From an uncultured Alistipes sp. (GTDB lineage Bacteria; Bacteroidota; Bacteroidia; Bacteroidales; Rikenellaceae): a stretch of DNA of 27,573 bases. Below the pieces are notes generated by a model. That model saw only the letters and a program-made list of their open reading frames with translations. It did no database searches and had not been told where the DNA came from. A program made the position numbers and the translations under genes. This document shows positions 7,232 to 15,439 of the stretch, piece by piece; positions within the stretch are counted from its first letter, which is position 1; every line of letters begins with the position of its first letter. The stretch is taken from contig CAJGEC010000021.1 of the NCBI GenBank assembly GCA_904502285.1, positions 1 through 27,573 on the forward strand. The letters are read 5' to 3'.

Positions 7232-8632
7232 TTAATCGTACTTAGGTCTTACAAACCAGTAGTCCGAGGTATCTGCCGAAAAGAGCGAGAAGCCGAGTGA
7301 TAGCTTGAAGTAGTTCTGTGTCACAAGGCCCACCTTCTGGGCATTTATCGTTGCGCTCTTAGGCGACGACATACGGCCATACTCGAAGCCGATGTTTACC
7401 GACGAAGCACCCCACACCTTTACCGGAAGTCCCAAGCCCGCTGTGATGGCCAACTGGTTAATCTGGTTGCCACCGAAGGTCTGGTAGTAGTTGCCCACAC
7501 GTGCTCCTACGCGATAGGTCATTCGGTTGAGATAGTTGCGCACGTCGGATGCACGGGGTGTTATCTCAAAACCAACCTTTATGGTATGGGTATCTGTGTA
7601 GCCTACGCTGATGGTGTTAGGGTTGGTATTCTCCTGATAACCCTCATTACCCCCCTGCCACATGGCGTAGTTGTAGTCAGCACCAAAGGCCACGGAGCGG
7701 TCGCGGAAGAAGAGTCCTACGCCCACCTGATGTGGCACTCTGAGGTCGAGTCTCTCGATCTGGTCACGCACAGAGTTCGAGGTGATGCTGGTGATGAAGT
7801 TCTCGTTGTAGATATAACTCTCAAGCTTAGGGTTGAGTCTTCCTCCGAGGTCGTAGGTAGCACCGAGCGTGAGGATGCGGTTCTCGTTGTAGATGATGTT
7901 CCACTGGATGCCCGCCTGGAATTTGAAGTTATTGACCACGTAGTTGTCCTCGCCAATGGTAGGGCTGTAGGTGCCTGAGCCTGTGATAAGGTCGGTAACC
8001 GCCGCCTTGTATGTTCTGGTCACACTGCCCCAGTAGTACTTCGCTGCCACGCCGATAGCCAACCTCTGCCAAGGGGACCAGCCCACCGAGAGCTTCACCT
8101 CGGTCAAGTCGCCCTCACCCTCGAAGCCGTATGCTACACGGCCGATATCTGCCCAGTTGTCCTGATTCTGGTCGATGCTCTTGACCTTGTATCCCACACT
8201 GCTGTAGGGTGACACGCCAAACGACATACCGACACTCTTCGCCAAGGGGAATACGAATGCCAGACTATGGATGTTTGCACCGTTGTAGGCGGTACGAGCC
8301 TTTGATGTCTCCACACCGTTACTGTCGTACTTAGCCTGGTTGTTGCGGAAGTGGGTAGCGTCGAGGCCCACGTCGAAGAGGAAACTCTTGCTTGGGATGA
8401 CACTCGCTGCCGCAGGGTTGAGCAAGTTTATCTGGCCAAGGGCGCGCATACCGATACCGATGCCACCCATCGAGCGCATCTGCACACTTCCTGGGGTGGT
8501 GAGTTCTCCAGGGCCATACATCGAGTATGGCGAGTAGGCGTTGATGCTGCTCGTCTGTGCCGAAGCCATCGCCAATGGTAGAACCATTGCAGCAACCAAG
8601 GCAAGGATTATATGTCTAAAACTCTTCTGCAT
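7232..8632 (-). CDS. Outer-membrane beta-barrel protein (FadL/PorV-like)
   Basis: The start is set at the ATG at 8632 (466 residues), which opens a standard signal peptide (MQKSFRHIILALVAAMVLPL, cut after ASA). The frame upstream to 8683 would only add a poor N-terminus inside coaX. The mature protein begins QTSSINAYSPYSMYGPGEL and contains INLLNPAAASVIPSKSFLFD, a hatch-like opening reminiscent of the OmpP1/FadL/PorV class. Alternating amphipathic beta strands with Tyr, Gly and Asn turns continue to the aromatic end (DYWFVRPKYD). The ligand is unknown. The ATG lies inside the last codons of coaX (17-base overlap), so translation is probably coupled to it. The neighbours TPR and LptC suggest an envelope-assembly context. 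Confidence 0.8.
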   Translation of the reverse strand: MQKSFRHIILALVAAMVLPLAMASAQTSSINAYSPYSMYGPGELTTPGSVQMRSMGGIGIGMRALGQINLLNPAAASVIPSKSFLFDVGLDATHFRNNQAKYDSNGVETSKARTAYNGANIHSLAFVFPLAKSVGMSFGVSPYSSVGYKVKSIDQNQDNWADIGRVAYGFEGEGDLTEVKLSVGWSPWQRLAIGVAAKYYWGSVTRTYKAAVTDLITGSGTYSPTIGEDNYVVNNFKFQAGIQWNIIYNENRILTLGATYDLGGRLNPKLESYIYNENFITSITSNSVRDQIERLDLRVPHQVGVGLFFRDRSVAFGADYNYAMWQGGNEGYQENTNPNTISVGYTDTHTIKVGFEITPRASDVRNYLNRMTYRVGARVGNYYQTFGGNQINQLAITAGLGLPVKVWGASSVNIGFEYGRMSSPKSATINAQKVGLVTQNYFKLSLGFSLFSADTSDYWFVRPKYD

Positions 8633-9353
8633 TATACTCCAAAATTGTGGTGAGTCCAAAAAGCACGGGCTCACAGTCTGCAAATATCGCGTTTTTTATT
8701 CTCTCTACAAAATATTTTGCGTCACCTCCGGTGAAAATTATGCGATTTTCGCTATTTTTTCTTAGAAACTCCTCGATATAACCCCTAATTTCGTGCTCAA
8801 CACCTCGCATTACTCCCTGCTCGATAGCCTCTCGTGTCGTTGCGCCATAGTCCAAAACCTCCTCCGTAGCGGAGCAAAGAGGGAGGCAGGCTGTGTAGTC
8901 GGCAAGGGCTTTGAAGCGCGTTGTCACGCCTGGCGATATGTTACCCCCCACGAAGGCTCCACCAACCACATAGTCGATAGTTATGGCTGTGCCGAAGTCG
9001 ATGACCATAATGTCCGTAGCAGGGTACATCGCAGCCACTCCCACAGCCGCAGCCAGACGGTCAGCACCCAGAGTCTTTGGGGTGTGGTAGAGGTTGCCAA
9101 TGGGGATTGGCGTGGTGGCGGGGTCGAAGTGTAGCACATAGTCGATATGCTCCTTAAGAAGTGCCTTCAACTCTGCTCCATTACCACGTGTTGTAGCTAC
9201 TATAGCCTTGCGTATATCGGGGTGACGTTCAATGAGTTGCGCCACATCCTCGGATCTTATACTCTCCGTGATGCGCTCCTCAAGCGTGGTGCCTCGATTG
9301 TCGAGAACTACGACCTTGGCTCGGCTATTTCCGACATCTACAATGAGTCTCAT
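8616..9353 (-). CDS. coaX: Type III pantothenate kinase
   Basis: This 245-residue enzyme phosphorylates pantothenate, the first step of coenzyme A synthesis. It belongs to the ASKHA fold. Visible motifs are the phosphate-1 loop at the N-terminus (IVDVGNSRAK, Asp6), GADRLAAAVGV, the phosphate-2/active site VIDFGTAITIDYV, GGNISPGVTTR, and the C-terminal IIFTGGDAKYF. The length is normal for CoaX. Its ATG overlaps the mfd stop codon (ATGA at 9353-9350), and its own last codons contain the start of the downstream outer-membrane protein, so all three are likely read from one message with coupled translation. Confidence 0.95.
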   Translation of the reverse strand: MRLIVDVGNSRAKVVVLDNRGTTLEERITESIRSEDVAQLIERHPDIRKAIVATTRGNGAELKALLKEHIDYVLHFDPATTPIPIGNLYHTPKTLGADRLAAAVGVAAMYPATDIMVIDFGTAITIDYVVGGAFVGGNISPGVTTRFKALADYTACLPLCSATEEVLDYGATTREAIEQGVMRGVEHEIRGYIEEFLRKNSENRIIFTGGDAKYFVERIKNAIFADCEPVLFGLTTILEYNAEEF

Positions 9354-12300
9354 TTCGTCTGCTCTTTAGTTGTTGTGTTGGCAAGGGTGCGTAGCATAGC
9401 CACACCCTCGGCAATGGTGTATATCTTTCTAACGGTCATCGAGAGGCGATTATTGTATTGCTTGACAACAAAGCGCTCTGGGTCTGAGACCACGTACCTC
9501 AATAGGTTGAGGAAGGTCTCGGTTTTGAAGAATGGCGAGTTATTATCTCCCACAAATCGCACAATCATTAGACCGTTCTTCACCTTGACGTGCTCCATAC
9601 CGAGGTTTACTGCCTCGTGGCGCAACTTCACCACGTCGATAAGCTCCTTGACGGGTTGTGGCACGGCACCAAAGCGGTCCTGCAAATGGCCCATAAGAGC
9701 CTCGAATTGCTCGTCGCTGTGCATAGCGTCGATTTGGCGGTAGAGGCGCAACTTCTCGCTCTGTGAACGGATGTAACTATCTGGAATAGAGGCGTCGATG
9801 TCGATGTCGATGGTAGCATCGTCCACGAACGAAACCTCCTTCATAGCGTCGTTCTCGGCCTGCGATAATCCCGACGTGTCGAGACCCTCGGCACGAAGTT
9901 CCGAGATGGCCTGATTCAAAATCTTCTGGTAGGTCTCGATGCCTATGTCGGCAATGAAACCGCTCTGTTCAGCACCTAATAAGTTGCCCGCACCGCGGAT
10001 GTCGAGGTCCTGCATCGCGATATTGAAGCCTGAGCCGAGGTCCGAGAACTCCTCGATAGCCCTGAGCCTACGGCGTGCATCGTCGCCAATGAGTTGGTCG
10101 GGGGGTGAGAGCAGGTAGCAGTAACCCTTCTTCTCGGAGCGACCCACACGGCCACGCAACTGGTGCAAATCGCTCAGTCCGAAGCGGTGCGCATCGTTGA
10201 TAATGATGGTGTTAGCATTGCTGATGTCGATGCCGTTCTCGACGATTGTCGTGGCCAGCAGCACGTCGAACTCGCCATAGATGAAGTCCATAATGAGTTT
10301 CTCCAACTGCTCGGCAGGCATACGGCCGTGGCCAACGCCTATGCGGGCCTTGGGGCAGATACGTGCTATGAGCCCCTCGATGGTGTGTAGGTCCTCCACG
10401 CGGTTGTGGATGAAATAGACCTGACCACCACGCGACAACTCCTCCTCAATGGCATCGCGGATGATATCCTCGGAGAAGGTATGTGACTCTGTGACAATGG
10501 GTTGTCGGTTAGGCGGTGGGGTAGATATCACCGAGAGGTCGCGCGAACCCATCAGCGAGAACTGTAGGGTGCGAGGTATAGGCGTTGCTGTGAGCGTGAG
10601 TGTATCCACAGCCACAGATAGTTGTGTGAGTTTCTCCTTGGCTGCTACGCCGAACTTCTGCTCCTCGTCGATAATCAAGAGTCCCAGGTCGTGGAACTCT
10701 ATCTGCTTCGAGAGTATCTTGTGGGTGCCGATGAGGATATCTATCTTTCCAGCCTTCAGCTCCTCGATAATGCGGCGGGTCTCCTTTGCCGACTTTGTAC
10801 GGTTGAGGTACTCCACCGTCACGGGGAGGTCTCTGAGTCGCTCCGAGAAGGAGCGGTAGTGTTGTAGGGCGAGGATTGTCGTAGGTACCAACACCGCACA
10901 CTGCTTGCCATCACAGGCCGCCTTGAAGGCTGCACGGATGGCTACCTCGGTCTTGCCGAAGCCCACGTCGCCACAGATCAAGCGGTCCATTGGCTGGTCC
11001 GACTCCATATCTCGTTTGATGGCTGCCACGGCACTCTGCTGGTCGGGGGTATCCTCCCACTTGAACGATGCCTCCAACTCCTGCTGTAGGTAGCTATCCT
11101 CGGAGAAGGCAAAGCCCTTCGAAGCCTTACGCTTGGCGTAGAGGGCAATCAACTCGCGAGAGATATCCTTGACGGCACGCTTGGTCGTGGCCTTGAGTTT
11201 CTGCCACGCTCCGTTGCCGAGTTTATAGATCTTGGGTGGCTCGCCCTCACCACTCTTGTAACGCGATATGCGGTGCAGGGCGTGGACATTCACAAAGAGT
11301 ATGTCGTTGTCCTTATATATCAGCTTTATAGCCTCCTTTGTGCGACCATTCTCGTTGAGTTTTACCAAGCCTCCAAAGCGACCCACGCCGTGGTCGATAT
11401 GCACGACATAGTCGCCCACCTTCAGGGCGTTCAGCTCCGCCACGGTCATCTGTTCGTCACGCTTTATCTCGCCACGAATCTTGTAGCGCTGGTAGCGGTC
11501 GAAAATCTGGTGGTCGGTGTAGATGCAGACCTTGAGGTCGTTATCCATAAAGCCCTCGTGAAGCACCGTGTCCTCGGAGCGGAACTCTACGCCACGACGG
11601 CCTATCTGGTGGAATATGTTGGTAAGTCGCTCTATCTGAGCCTTGTTGTGCGAGAGAATCGTTGTGGTGTAGCCACGCTCGTTGTTCCAACGTATGTCGT
11701 CGGCGAGCATCTCGAAGTTGCGGTTGAAGGCTGGCTGGGGCGAGGTGTTGAATGTTATGGTCGAGGTGGCCTTGCGCTCTCGGATATTATCCTTGAGAAG
11801 CACTACGTTATGCTCCATAAGGTCGTTTAGGAGTATCTGGCGCGAGGTGACACGGCGGGCCAAGCGCTCAGCCTCGGCACTATCCTCGGCGCTCTCCAGC
11901 ACACGTTTCCTGCCATCGCTCACCTTGCGTAGCGCATAGTCTGCATCCGTAATCCACCACGTAGCCCCCTTGGCATAGTTAGCCAACGAGATACGCTCCT
12001 CACACTCCTCGCTACGGTGCATATTGGGGATGATATCGACCTCCTCAGGTCGCTCGGCAGAGAGCTGGCTCGATATGTCGAAACGGCGCAACGAGTCCAC
12101 GCTATCGCCAAAGAAGTCCACACGATAGGGTTTCGACTCGGCATAGGAGAAGATATCGACGATACCACCACGCACGGAGTATTGGCCTGGCTCGTAGACG
12201 AAGTCCACACGTTCGAAACCCTGCTCAACGAGCCACTCGACAAGCATAGCTTGCTCTAAACTGTCGCCCACGCAGATATGTAGCGACTGCTTGGATAGCT

Positions 12301-12706
12301 CCTGCTCCATCACCACACTCTCCAATATCGCTTCGGGGTAGGTGCAGACGACTAAGTAGCCCTCCTTGAAGTTCTTTATGGCGTTGAGCGTAGCTGTGCG
12401 GTGGACCACTCCCTGAGCATCCTCAGTGCCGTAGGCTGCGGAGCGTTTATAGCCCGAAGCGAAGTAGACAACGCGCTCGGCATCAAGGAGTTCGTAGAGG
12501 TCGTTTAGCATATATGCGGCATTGTCGCTATTGTCTGAGAGGAGGATATGTATGCCCCCCATCTGCTCTACGGCATCTGCCACATAAAGCGAATAGGCTC
12601 CGCCGACCAACTGTTGAAGATGGACGGTAGAGCCTATATTTTCCAAACATTTTTTCAGCTCATTCGCCTGTTTGGAGTTGCGAATGATAGATTTTAGATA
12701 GTTCAT
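9350..12706 (-). CDS. mfd: Transcription-repair coupling factor Mfd
   Basis: At 1118 residues this is full length for Mfd, the ATP-dependent translocase that removes RNA polymerase stalled at DNA lesions and recruits UvrA. Domains in order: a UvrB-homology region (residues about 1-330), the RNA-polymerase-interacting CarD-like domain (about 410-500, with VGDYVVHIDHGVGRFGGLV), helicase core 1 with Walker A GDVGFGKTE (Lys585) and DEEQ box (Asp680), motif III TLTATPIPRTLQFSLMGSRD, helicase core 2 with ATTIVENGIDISNA and QLRGRVGRS, and the TRCF C-terminal domain. All core motifs look intact. It begins 22 bases after the end of rng and overlaps coaX by four bases, placing it in the middle of a long minus-strand operon. 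Confidence 0.97.
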   Translation of the reverse strand: MNYLKSIIRNSKQANELKKCLENIGSTVHLQQLVGGAYSLYVADAVEQMGGIHILLSDNSDNAAYMLNDLYELLDAERVVYFASGYKRSAAYGTEDAQGVVHRTATLNAIKNFKEGYLVVCTYPEAILESVVMEQELSKQSLHICVGDSLEQAMLVEWLVEQGFERVDFVYEPGQYSVRGGIVDIFSYAESKPYRVDFFGDSVDSLRRFDISSQLSAERPEEVDIIPNMHRSEECEERISLANYAKGATWWITDADYALRKVSDGRKRVLESAEDSAEAERLARRVTSRQILLNDLMEHNVVLLKDNIRERKATSTITFNTSPQPAFNRNFEMLADDIRWNNERGYTTTILSHNKAQIERLTNIFHQIGRRGVEFRSEDTVLHEGFMDNDLKVCIYTDHQIFDRYQRYKIRGEIKRDEQMTVAELNALKVGDYVVHIDHGVGRFGGLVKLNENGRTKEAIKLIYKDNDILFVNVHALHRISRYKSGEGEPPKIYKLGNGAWQKLKATTKRAVKDISRELIALYAKRKASKGFAFSEDSYLQQELEASFKWEDTPDQQSAVAAIKRDMESDQPMDRLICGDVGFGKTEVAIRAAFKAACDGKQCAVLVPTTILALQHYRSFSERLRDLPVTVEYLNRTKSAKETRRIIEELKAGKIDILIGTHKILSKQIEFHDLGLLIIDEEQKFGVAAKEKLTQLSVAVDTLTLTATPIPRTLQFSLMGSRDLSVISTPPPNRQPIVTESHTFSEDIIRDAIEEELSRGGQVYFIHNRVEDLHTIEGLIARICPKARIGVGHGRMPAEQLEKLIMDFIYGEFDVLLATTIVENGIDISNANTIIINDAHRFGLSDLHQLRGRVGRSEKKGYCYLLSPPDQLIGDDARRRLRAIEEFSDLGSGFNIAMQDLDIRGAGNLLGAEQSGFIADIGIETYQKILNQAISELRAEGLDTSGLSQAENDAMKEVSFVDDATIDIDIDASIPDSYIRSQSEKLRLYRQIDAMHSDEQFEALMGHLQDRFGAVPQPVKELIDVVKLRHEAVNLGMEHVKVKNGLMIVRFVGDNNSPFFKTETFLNLLRYVVSDPERFVVKQYNNRLSMTVRKIYTIAEGVAMLRTLANTTTKEQTK

Positions 12707-12728
12707 ATCGCTTCAGCGAATAATTGCG

Positions 12729-14279
12729 TTACGAATTAATGAGAAGCGACTCTCCCTTTCGGTCGAAGTAACCTACATCGATCATTCCGACACTCTGGTC
12801 GGTAGATAGTTTGATGTAGAGTTTGTGCTTAAAAATCCAACGTAGTCTCTTTGAGAGCAGACCCTCACTGAGGTAGGCCTTTACGTATGGGCTAACCTTG
12901 AGGTCTACATATTTGCAACCCTTCTCGGCAAGCAACTGTATCTGACCCTCAATCTTATTTTCGAGCAGTATTGTTGGTTCTACACGACCCGTACCGTGAC
13001 AGGTAGGGCAGGTGTCCGAGGTCTCGCCAATGGCAATAGGACGTACCCTCTGGCGTGTGATCTGCATAAGACCGAACTTCGTAAGTGGCAGAATGGTGTG
13101 CTTGGCCTTGTCCGAAGCCATCAACTTCTGCATCTCCTGGTAGAGTGTTTGTCGGCTCTGTTGCTTGCGCATATCGATAAAATCGACGATGACAATACCT
13201 CCCATATCTCTGAGGCGCAACTGGCGTGCTATCTCGGCTGCGGCAGCGAGGTTCACCTCAAGGGCTGTCTGCTCCTGGTCGTCCTCGGCCTTTGTGCGGT
13301 TGCCTGAGTTCACGTCGATAACGTGCATAGCCTCAGTGTGCTCGATGATGAGATATGCGCCACGACGTAGCGACACATACTTGGCAAATAGCGACTTAAT
13401 CTGTTTTGCGACATCGAAGTTATCGAAGATAGGCACCTTACCCTTGTAGAGTTTTACCAACTGCTCCATATCGGGCTTGATGACGTGTACATAGCTCTTA
13501 ATCTCGTTGTACATCGTCTCGTCGTCCACCATAATCTGGGAGAAGGTGTCGTTAAGCGAGTCGCGTATAATAGTGTTTACTCGGCTCATCTCGCTCATCA
13601 GGCGGGCAGGAGCCGAACTCTTGCGCATTGCGCTAAGAGTCTTGTTCCACCTCTCTACCAAAGAGAGGATGTCTTGCATAATGTCAATATCCTCGGCCTC
13701 TGCTGCTGCCGTGCGTATTATGACACCAAAATTCTGAGGCAACACCTCTTGCGCTACCTTTCTAAGTCGTTTCTTTGCGGCATTCGAGCGTATCTTGGTC
13801 GATACAAACACCTTGTTTGAGAATGGTACCAGTACGACGTTGCGACCTGCAAGTGATAGATCTGCCGTGAGGCGTGGGCCCTTGGTCGATATCGCCTCCT
13901 TGGATATCTGCACCATCACCGTATCGCCTACCTTGATGTGGTCGCCGATGCGTCCCTCCCTAGCCAACTGTGGCTCAAGTTTCATACTCTCGACTCTCAC
14001 GGGGTGCTTGCCTGCTTCGCGACTACTCACTACACGCTGTAGTGATGAGAAATTTGCACCGAGGTCGAGGTAGTGGATAAAGGCATCCTTCTCGTGTCCT
14101 ATGTTTACGAATGCTGCGTTCAGACCCGGCATAATCTTGCGTACGCGACCCAAATAGATGTCGCCTACGGAGAAACCCGTCTGACACTGCTCTTTGTTGA
14201 GCTCCACAAGCACCTTATCCTCGCAAAGTGCTATGGAGACCTCCGTTGGATTTACATTGATGATAAGTTCTCTGTTCAT
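12729..14279 (-). CDS. rng: Ribonuclease G/E family endoribonuclease
   Basis: The start is set at the ATG at 14279 (MNRELIINVNPTEV, the usual Bacteroidetes N-terminus), giving 516 residues. The longer frame to 14345 lacks homology-like sequence and runs through a hairpin. The enzyme cleaves single-stranded RNA in rRNA maturation and mRNA decay. An S1 domain lies at about residues 35-130 (GDIYLGRVRKIMPGLNAAFV). The Mg2+-binding catalytic aspartates are Asp322 in HVIDVNSGN and Asp366 in IVDFIDM, at about the same spacing as the E. coli RNase E pair. The zinc-link CPTC follows at Cys424/Cys427. There is no long RNase E C-terminal scaffold, so it is RNase G-like. HU and a tiny basic protein precede it. 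Confidence 0.94.
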   Translation of the reverse strand: MNRELIINVNPTEVSIALCEDKVLVELNKEQCQTGFSVGDIYLGRVRKIMPGLNAAFVNIGHEKDAFIHYLDLGANFSSLQRVVSSREAGKHPVRVESMKLEPQLAREGRIGDHIKVGDTVMVQISKEAISTKGPRLTADLSLAGRNVVLVPFSNKVFVSTKIRSNAAKKRLRKVAQEVLPQNFGVIIRTAAAEAEDIDIMQDILSLVERWNKTLSAMRKSSAPARLMSEMSRVNTIIRDSLNDTFSQIMVDDETMYNEIKSYVHVIKPDMEQLVKLYKGKVPIFDNFDVAKQIKSLFAKYVSLRRGAYLIIEHTEAMHVIDVNSGNRTKAEDDQEQTALEVNLAAAAEIARQLRLRDMGGIVIVDFIDMRKQQSRQTLYQEMQKLMASDKAKHTILPLTKFGLMQITRQRVRPIAIGETSDTCPTCHGTGRVEPTILLENKIEGQIQLLAEKGCKYVDLKVSPYVKAYLSEGLLSKRLRWIFKHKLYIKLSTDQSVGMIDVGYFDRKGESLLINS

Positions 14280-14320
14280 ACTCTTAAATACAATGTAAAT
14301 CAGTTCTTTAAAATAGGTGA

Positions 14321-14341
14321 AGCTAAGGACGTGCCTTAGCT
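14321..14341 (-). terminator. Perfect hairpin between the microprotein gene and rng
   Basis: AGCTAAGG (14321-14328) and CCTTAGCT (14334-14341) pair perfectly around the loop ACGTG. On the minus strand it follows the COX24-type gene by 24 bases and is trailed by TTCACCTATTTTAAAG. The lack of a clean T run makes partial termination or RNA processing as likely as full termination, so rng expression may be set here. Confidence 0.5.
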
Positions 14342-14365
14342 CCAACTATGTCCTAATATGAAGAA

Positions 14366-14455
14366 CTACTTCTTCTTGTGACGATTCTTGCGAAGACGCT
14401 TCTTACGCTTGTGCGTAGCCATCTTATGACGCTTGTGCTTCTTTCCGTTTGGCAT
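14366..14455 (-). CDS. AURKAIP1/COX24-domain microprotein (probable small ribosomal protein)
   Basis: This is a 29-codon gene with ATG at 14455 and TAG at 14368-14366. The product begins MPNGKKHKRHKMATHKRKKR and ends in RHKKK; 16 of 29 residues are Lys or Arg, plus four His. This matches, from memory, the short AURKAIP1/COX24-domain proteins (mitochondrial mS38 and actinobacterial bS22 relatives) annotated in Bacteroidetes between HU and RNase G genes, which bind rRNA in the small subunit. A role in the ribosome here is inferred from the family. It starts 30 bases after the HU stop codon and its end overlaps a small inverted repeat (GAAGAA/TTCTTC, 14360-14375). An internal ATG (codon 12) exists, but the full form is the conserved one. 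Confidence 0.8.
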   Translation of the reverse strand: MPNGKKHKRHKMATHKRKKRLRKNRHKKK

Positions 14456-14485
14456 AACTTATAATATTAAATGGTTTGTAGATTC

Positions 14486-14758
14486 TTATTTAACCTCGCT
14501 TGAAAAGCTCTTTGCAGGCTTGAAAGCAGGGATATTGTGCTCAGGAATAGTGATTGTGGTGTTCTTAGAGATGTTGCGAGCAACCTTCATCGCACGCTTC
14601 TTGATGATGAAGCTACCGAAGCCACGCAAGTAAACATTCTCACCATTTACCATTGCTGTCTTAACGCTCTCCATAAAAGCCTCAACGATAGCCTGAACCT
14701 GGATCTTCTCAACACCGGTTGACTTCGCAATCTCGTTTACGATATCTGCCTTTGTCAT
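14486..14758 (-). CDS. HU-family nucleoid DNA-binding protein
   Basis: This 90-residue protein has the complete HU/IHF fold: helix-turn-helix opening MTKADIVNEIAKSTGVEK, dimer helix VQAIVEAFMESVKTAMVNGE, then NVYLRGFGSFIIKKR leading into the DNA-grasping arm, whose tip is NTTITIPEHNIPAFKPAKSF. The conserved Gly-Phe-Gly-Ser-Phe and Ile-Pro motifs are present. It bends and compacts DNA as a dimer. It heads the run HU - COX24 microprotein - rng, with a strong promoter candidate (14861-14892) and a leader of about 95 bases that contains a short hairpin, so expression may be controlled after transcription starts. Confidence 0.95.
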   Translation of the reverse strand: MTKADIVNEIAKSTGVEKIQVQAIVEAFMESVKTAMVNGENVYLRGFGSFIIKKRAMKVARNISKNTTITIPEHNIPAFKPAKSFSSEVK

Positions 14759-14826
14759 AGTTGTAAAAGTTTATTTAATTTAATTGTATTTTAATTTTAA
14801 AAACAAGTGTTTCACCTAACGAATGG

Positions 14827-14842
14827 CTCACTCCAAGGTGAG
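14827..14842 (-). other. Small hairpin in the HU leader
   Basis: CTCAC (14827-14831) and GTGAG (14838-14842) pair perfectly with a 6-base loop, close to the predicted transcript start. It could protect the 5' end of the message. No known riboswitch fold is recognised. Confidence 0.35.
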
Positions 14843-14860
14843 TTTCGAAAAAAATGTCTG

Positions 14861-14892
14861 CAAATATAAAGCAACTTTGGGTGATATGCAAA
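14861..14892 (-). promoter_or_regulatory. Predicted promoter for HU - microprotein - rng
   Basis: On the minus strand TATATTTG (14868-14861) is an exact TAnnTTTG -7 box and TTTG (14892-14889) is an exact -33 box, 20 bases apart. It is one of the best promoter matches in the window. The stretch 14893-14945 between it and the next terminator is A/T-rich with nothing else recognised. Confidence 0.7.
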
Positions 14893-14945
14893 TAAATGGC
14901 GAAATAAAATTTCTTTTTTTATCTGCGCAACCCTTTGTACTGCAA

Positions 14946-14972
14946 ATAATAGACCTCGTTTTGGCCTATTAT
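14946..14972 (-). terminator. Terminator overlapping the stop codon of the SRPBCC gene
   Basis: ATAATAG (14946-14952) pairs with CTATTAT (14966-14972), extended inward by CC/GG past one mismatch, loop TCGTTTT. The TAA stop codon (14971-14969) is inside the stem. On the minus strand the tail TTTGCAG follows. Confidence 0.5.
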
Positions 14973-15379
14973 CTGAAGTTGTTAAGTGCAGTAGCCAAAC
15001 CCTCCACCGCCTGGTCGAGACCCTGCTGGATTTTGCTACCTATCATCATTCGCATCATCATATTGAGTTCGGCGTGAAGCACCATTCTGATACGTGTGTC
15101 ACGCTCGGCAACCTCCTTGAGCTGAATCCAGAAGCTGAAGTCGATGGGTATGCCTCCCTCGTCGGCAACAATCTTAACGTGCTTATTATCAGCCTTTTCA
15201 GCGATGCGCAAGGCTACCTTCATACCCTTGACCTTGAATGAGCAACTATCGGGCGTAGCCTCCCACTCCTCCACCTTGTCCTGGATGGCTGGGGTCATCA
15301 AATCCATACGCGAGATAATTGGGAATATCAACGCTGCTGGGTGGTGTATCTGTTGTTGTTTTGATTCGTACTTCTCCAT
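14969..15379 (-). CDS. SRPBCC (START/Bet v1-like) superfamily protein
   Basis: This 136-residue cytoplasmic protein has the layout of small SRPBCC helix-grip proteins: an N-terminal beta strand, two short helices with HPAALIFPIISRMD, a seven-strand sheet in the middle (WEATPDSCSFKVKGMKVALR, then VKIVADEGGIPIDFSFWIQL) and a long C-terminal amphipathic helix (IGSKIQQGLDQAVEGLATAL). Family members bind hydrophobic ligands or act as chaperone-like or cyclase proteins; the ligand here is unknown. A Met-rich MNMMMRMMIG-type turn precedes the last helix. It has its own promoter (15410-15439) overlapping the end of tsaE and ends in a hairpin that includes its stop codon, so it looks like an independent unit. 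Confidence 0.75.
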   Translation of the reverse strand: MEKYESKQQQIHHPAALIFPIISRMDLMTPAIQDKVEEWEATPDSCSFKVKGMKVALRIAEKADNKHVKIVADEGGIPIDFSFWIQLKEVAERDTRIRMVLHAELNMMMRMMIGSKIQQGLDQAVEGLATALNNFR

Positions 15380-15409
15380 AATATGTCCGTAAAGCGGTTA
15401 AAAGTGGCA

Positions 15410-15439
15410 CAAAGGTAGTTAAAATTACCGAATTACAAA
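15410..15439 (-). promoter_or_regulatory. Predicted promoter for the SRPBCC gene
   Basis: On the minus strand TACCTTTG (15417-15410) matches TAnnTTTG and TTTG (15439-15436) stands 18 bases upstream. The -33 box lies inside the last codons of tsaE. The predicted leader is about 25 bases. Confidence 0.6.

Noticed and set aside
11273..11830. Plus-strand frame of 185 codons inside mfd
   Set aside because: It is antisense to conserved Mfd domains and looks like a codon-bias shadow.
14280..14345. Longer rng start
   Set aside because: It runs through a perfect hairpin, and the conserved N-terminus begins at MNRELIINVNP.
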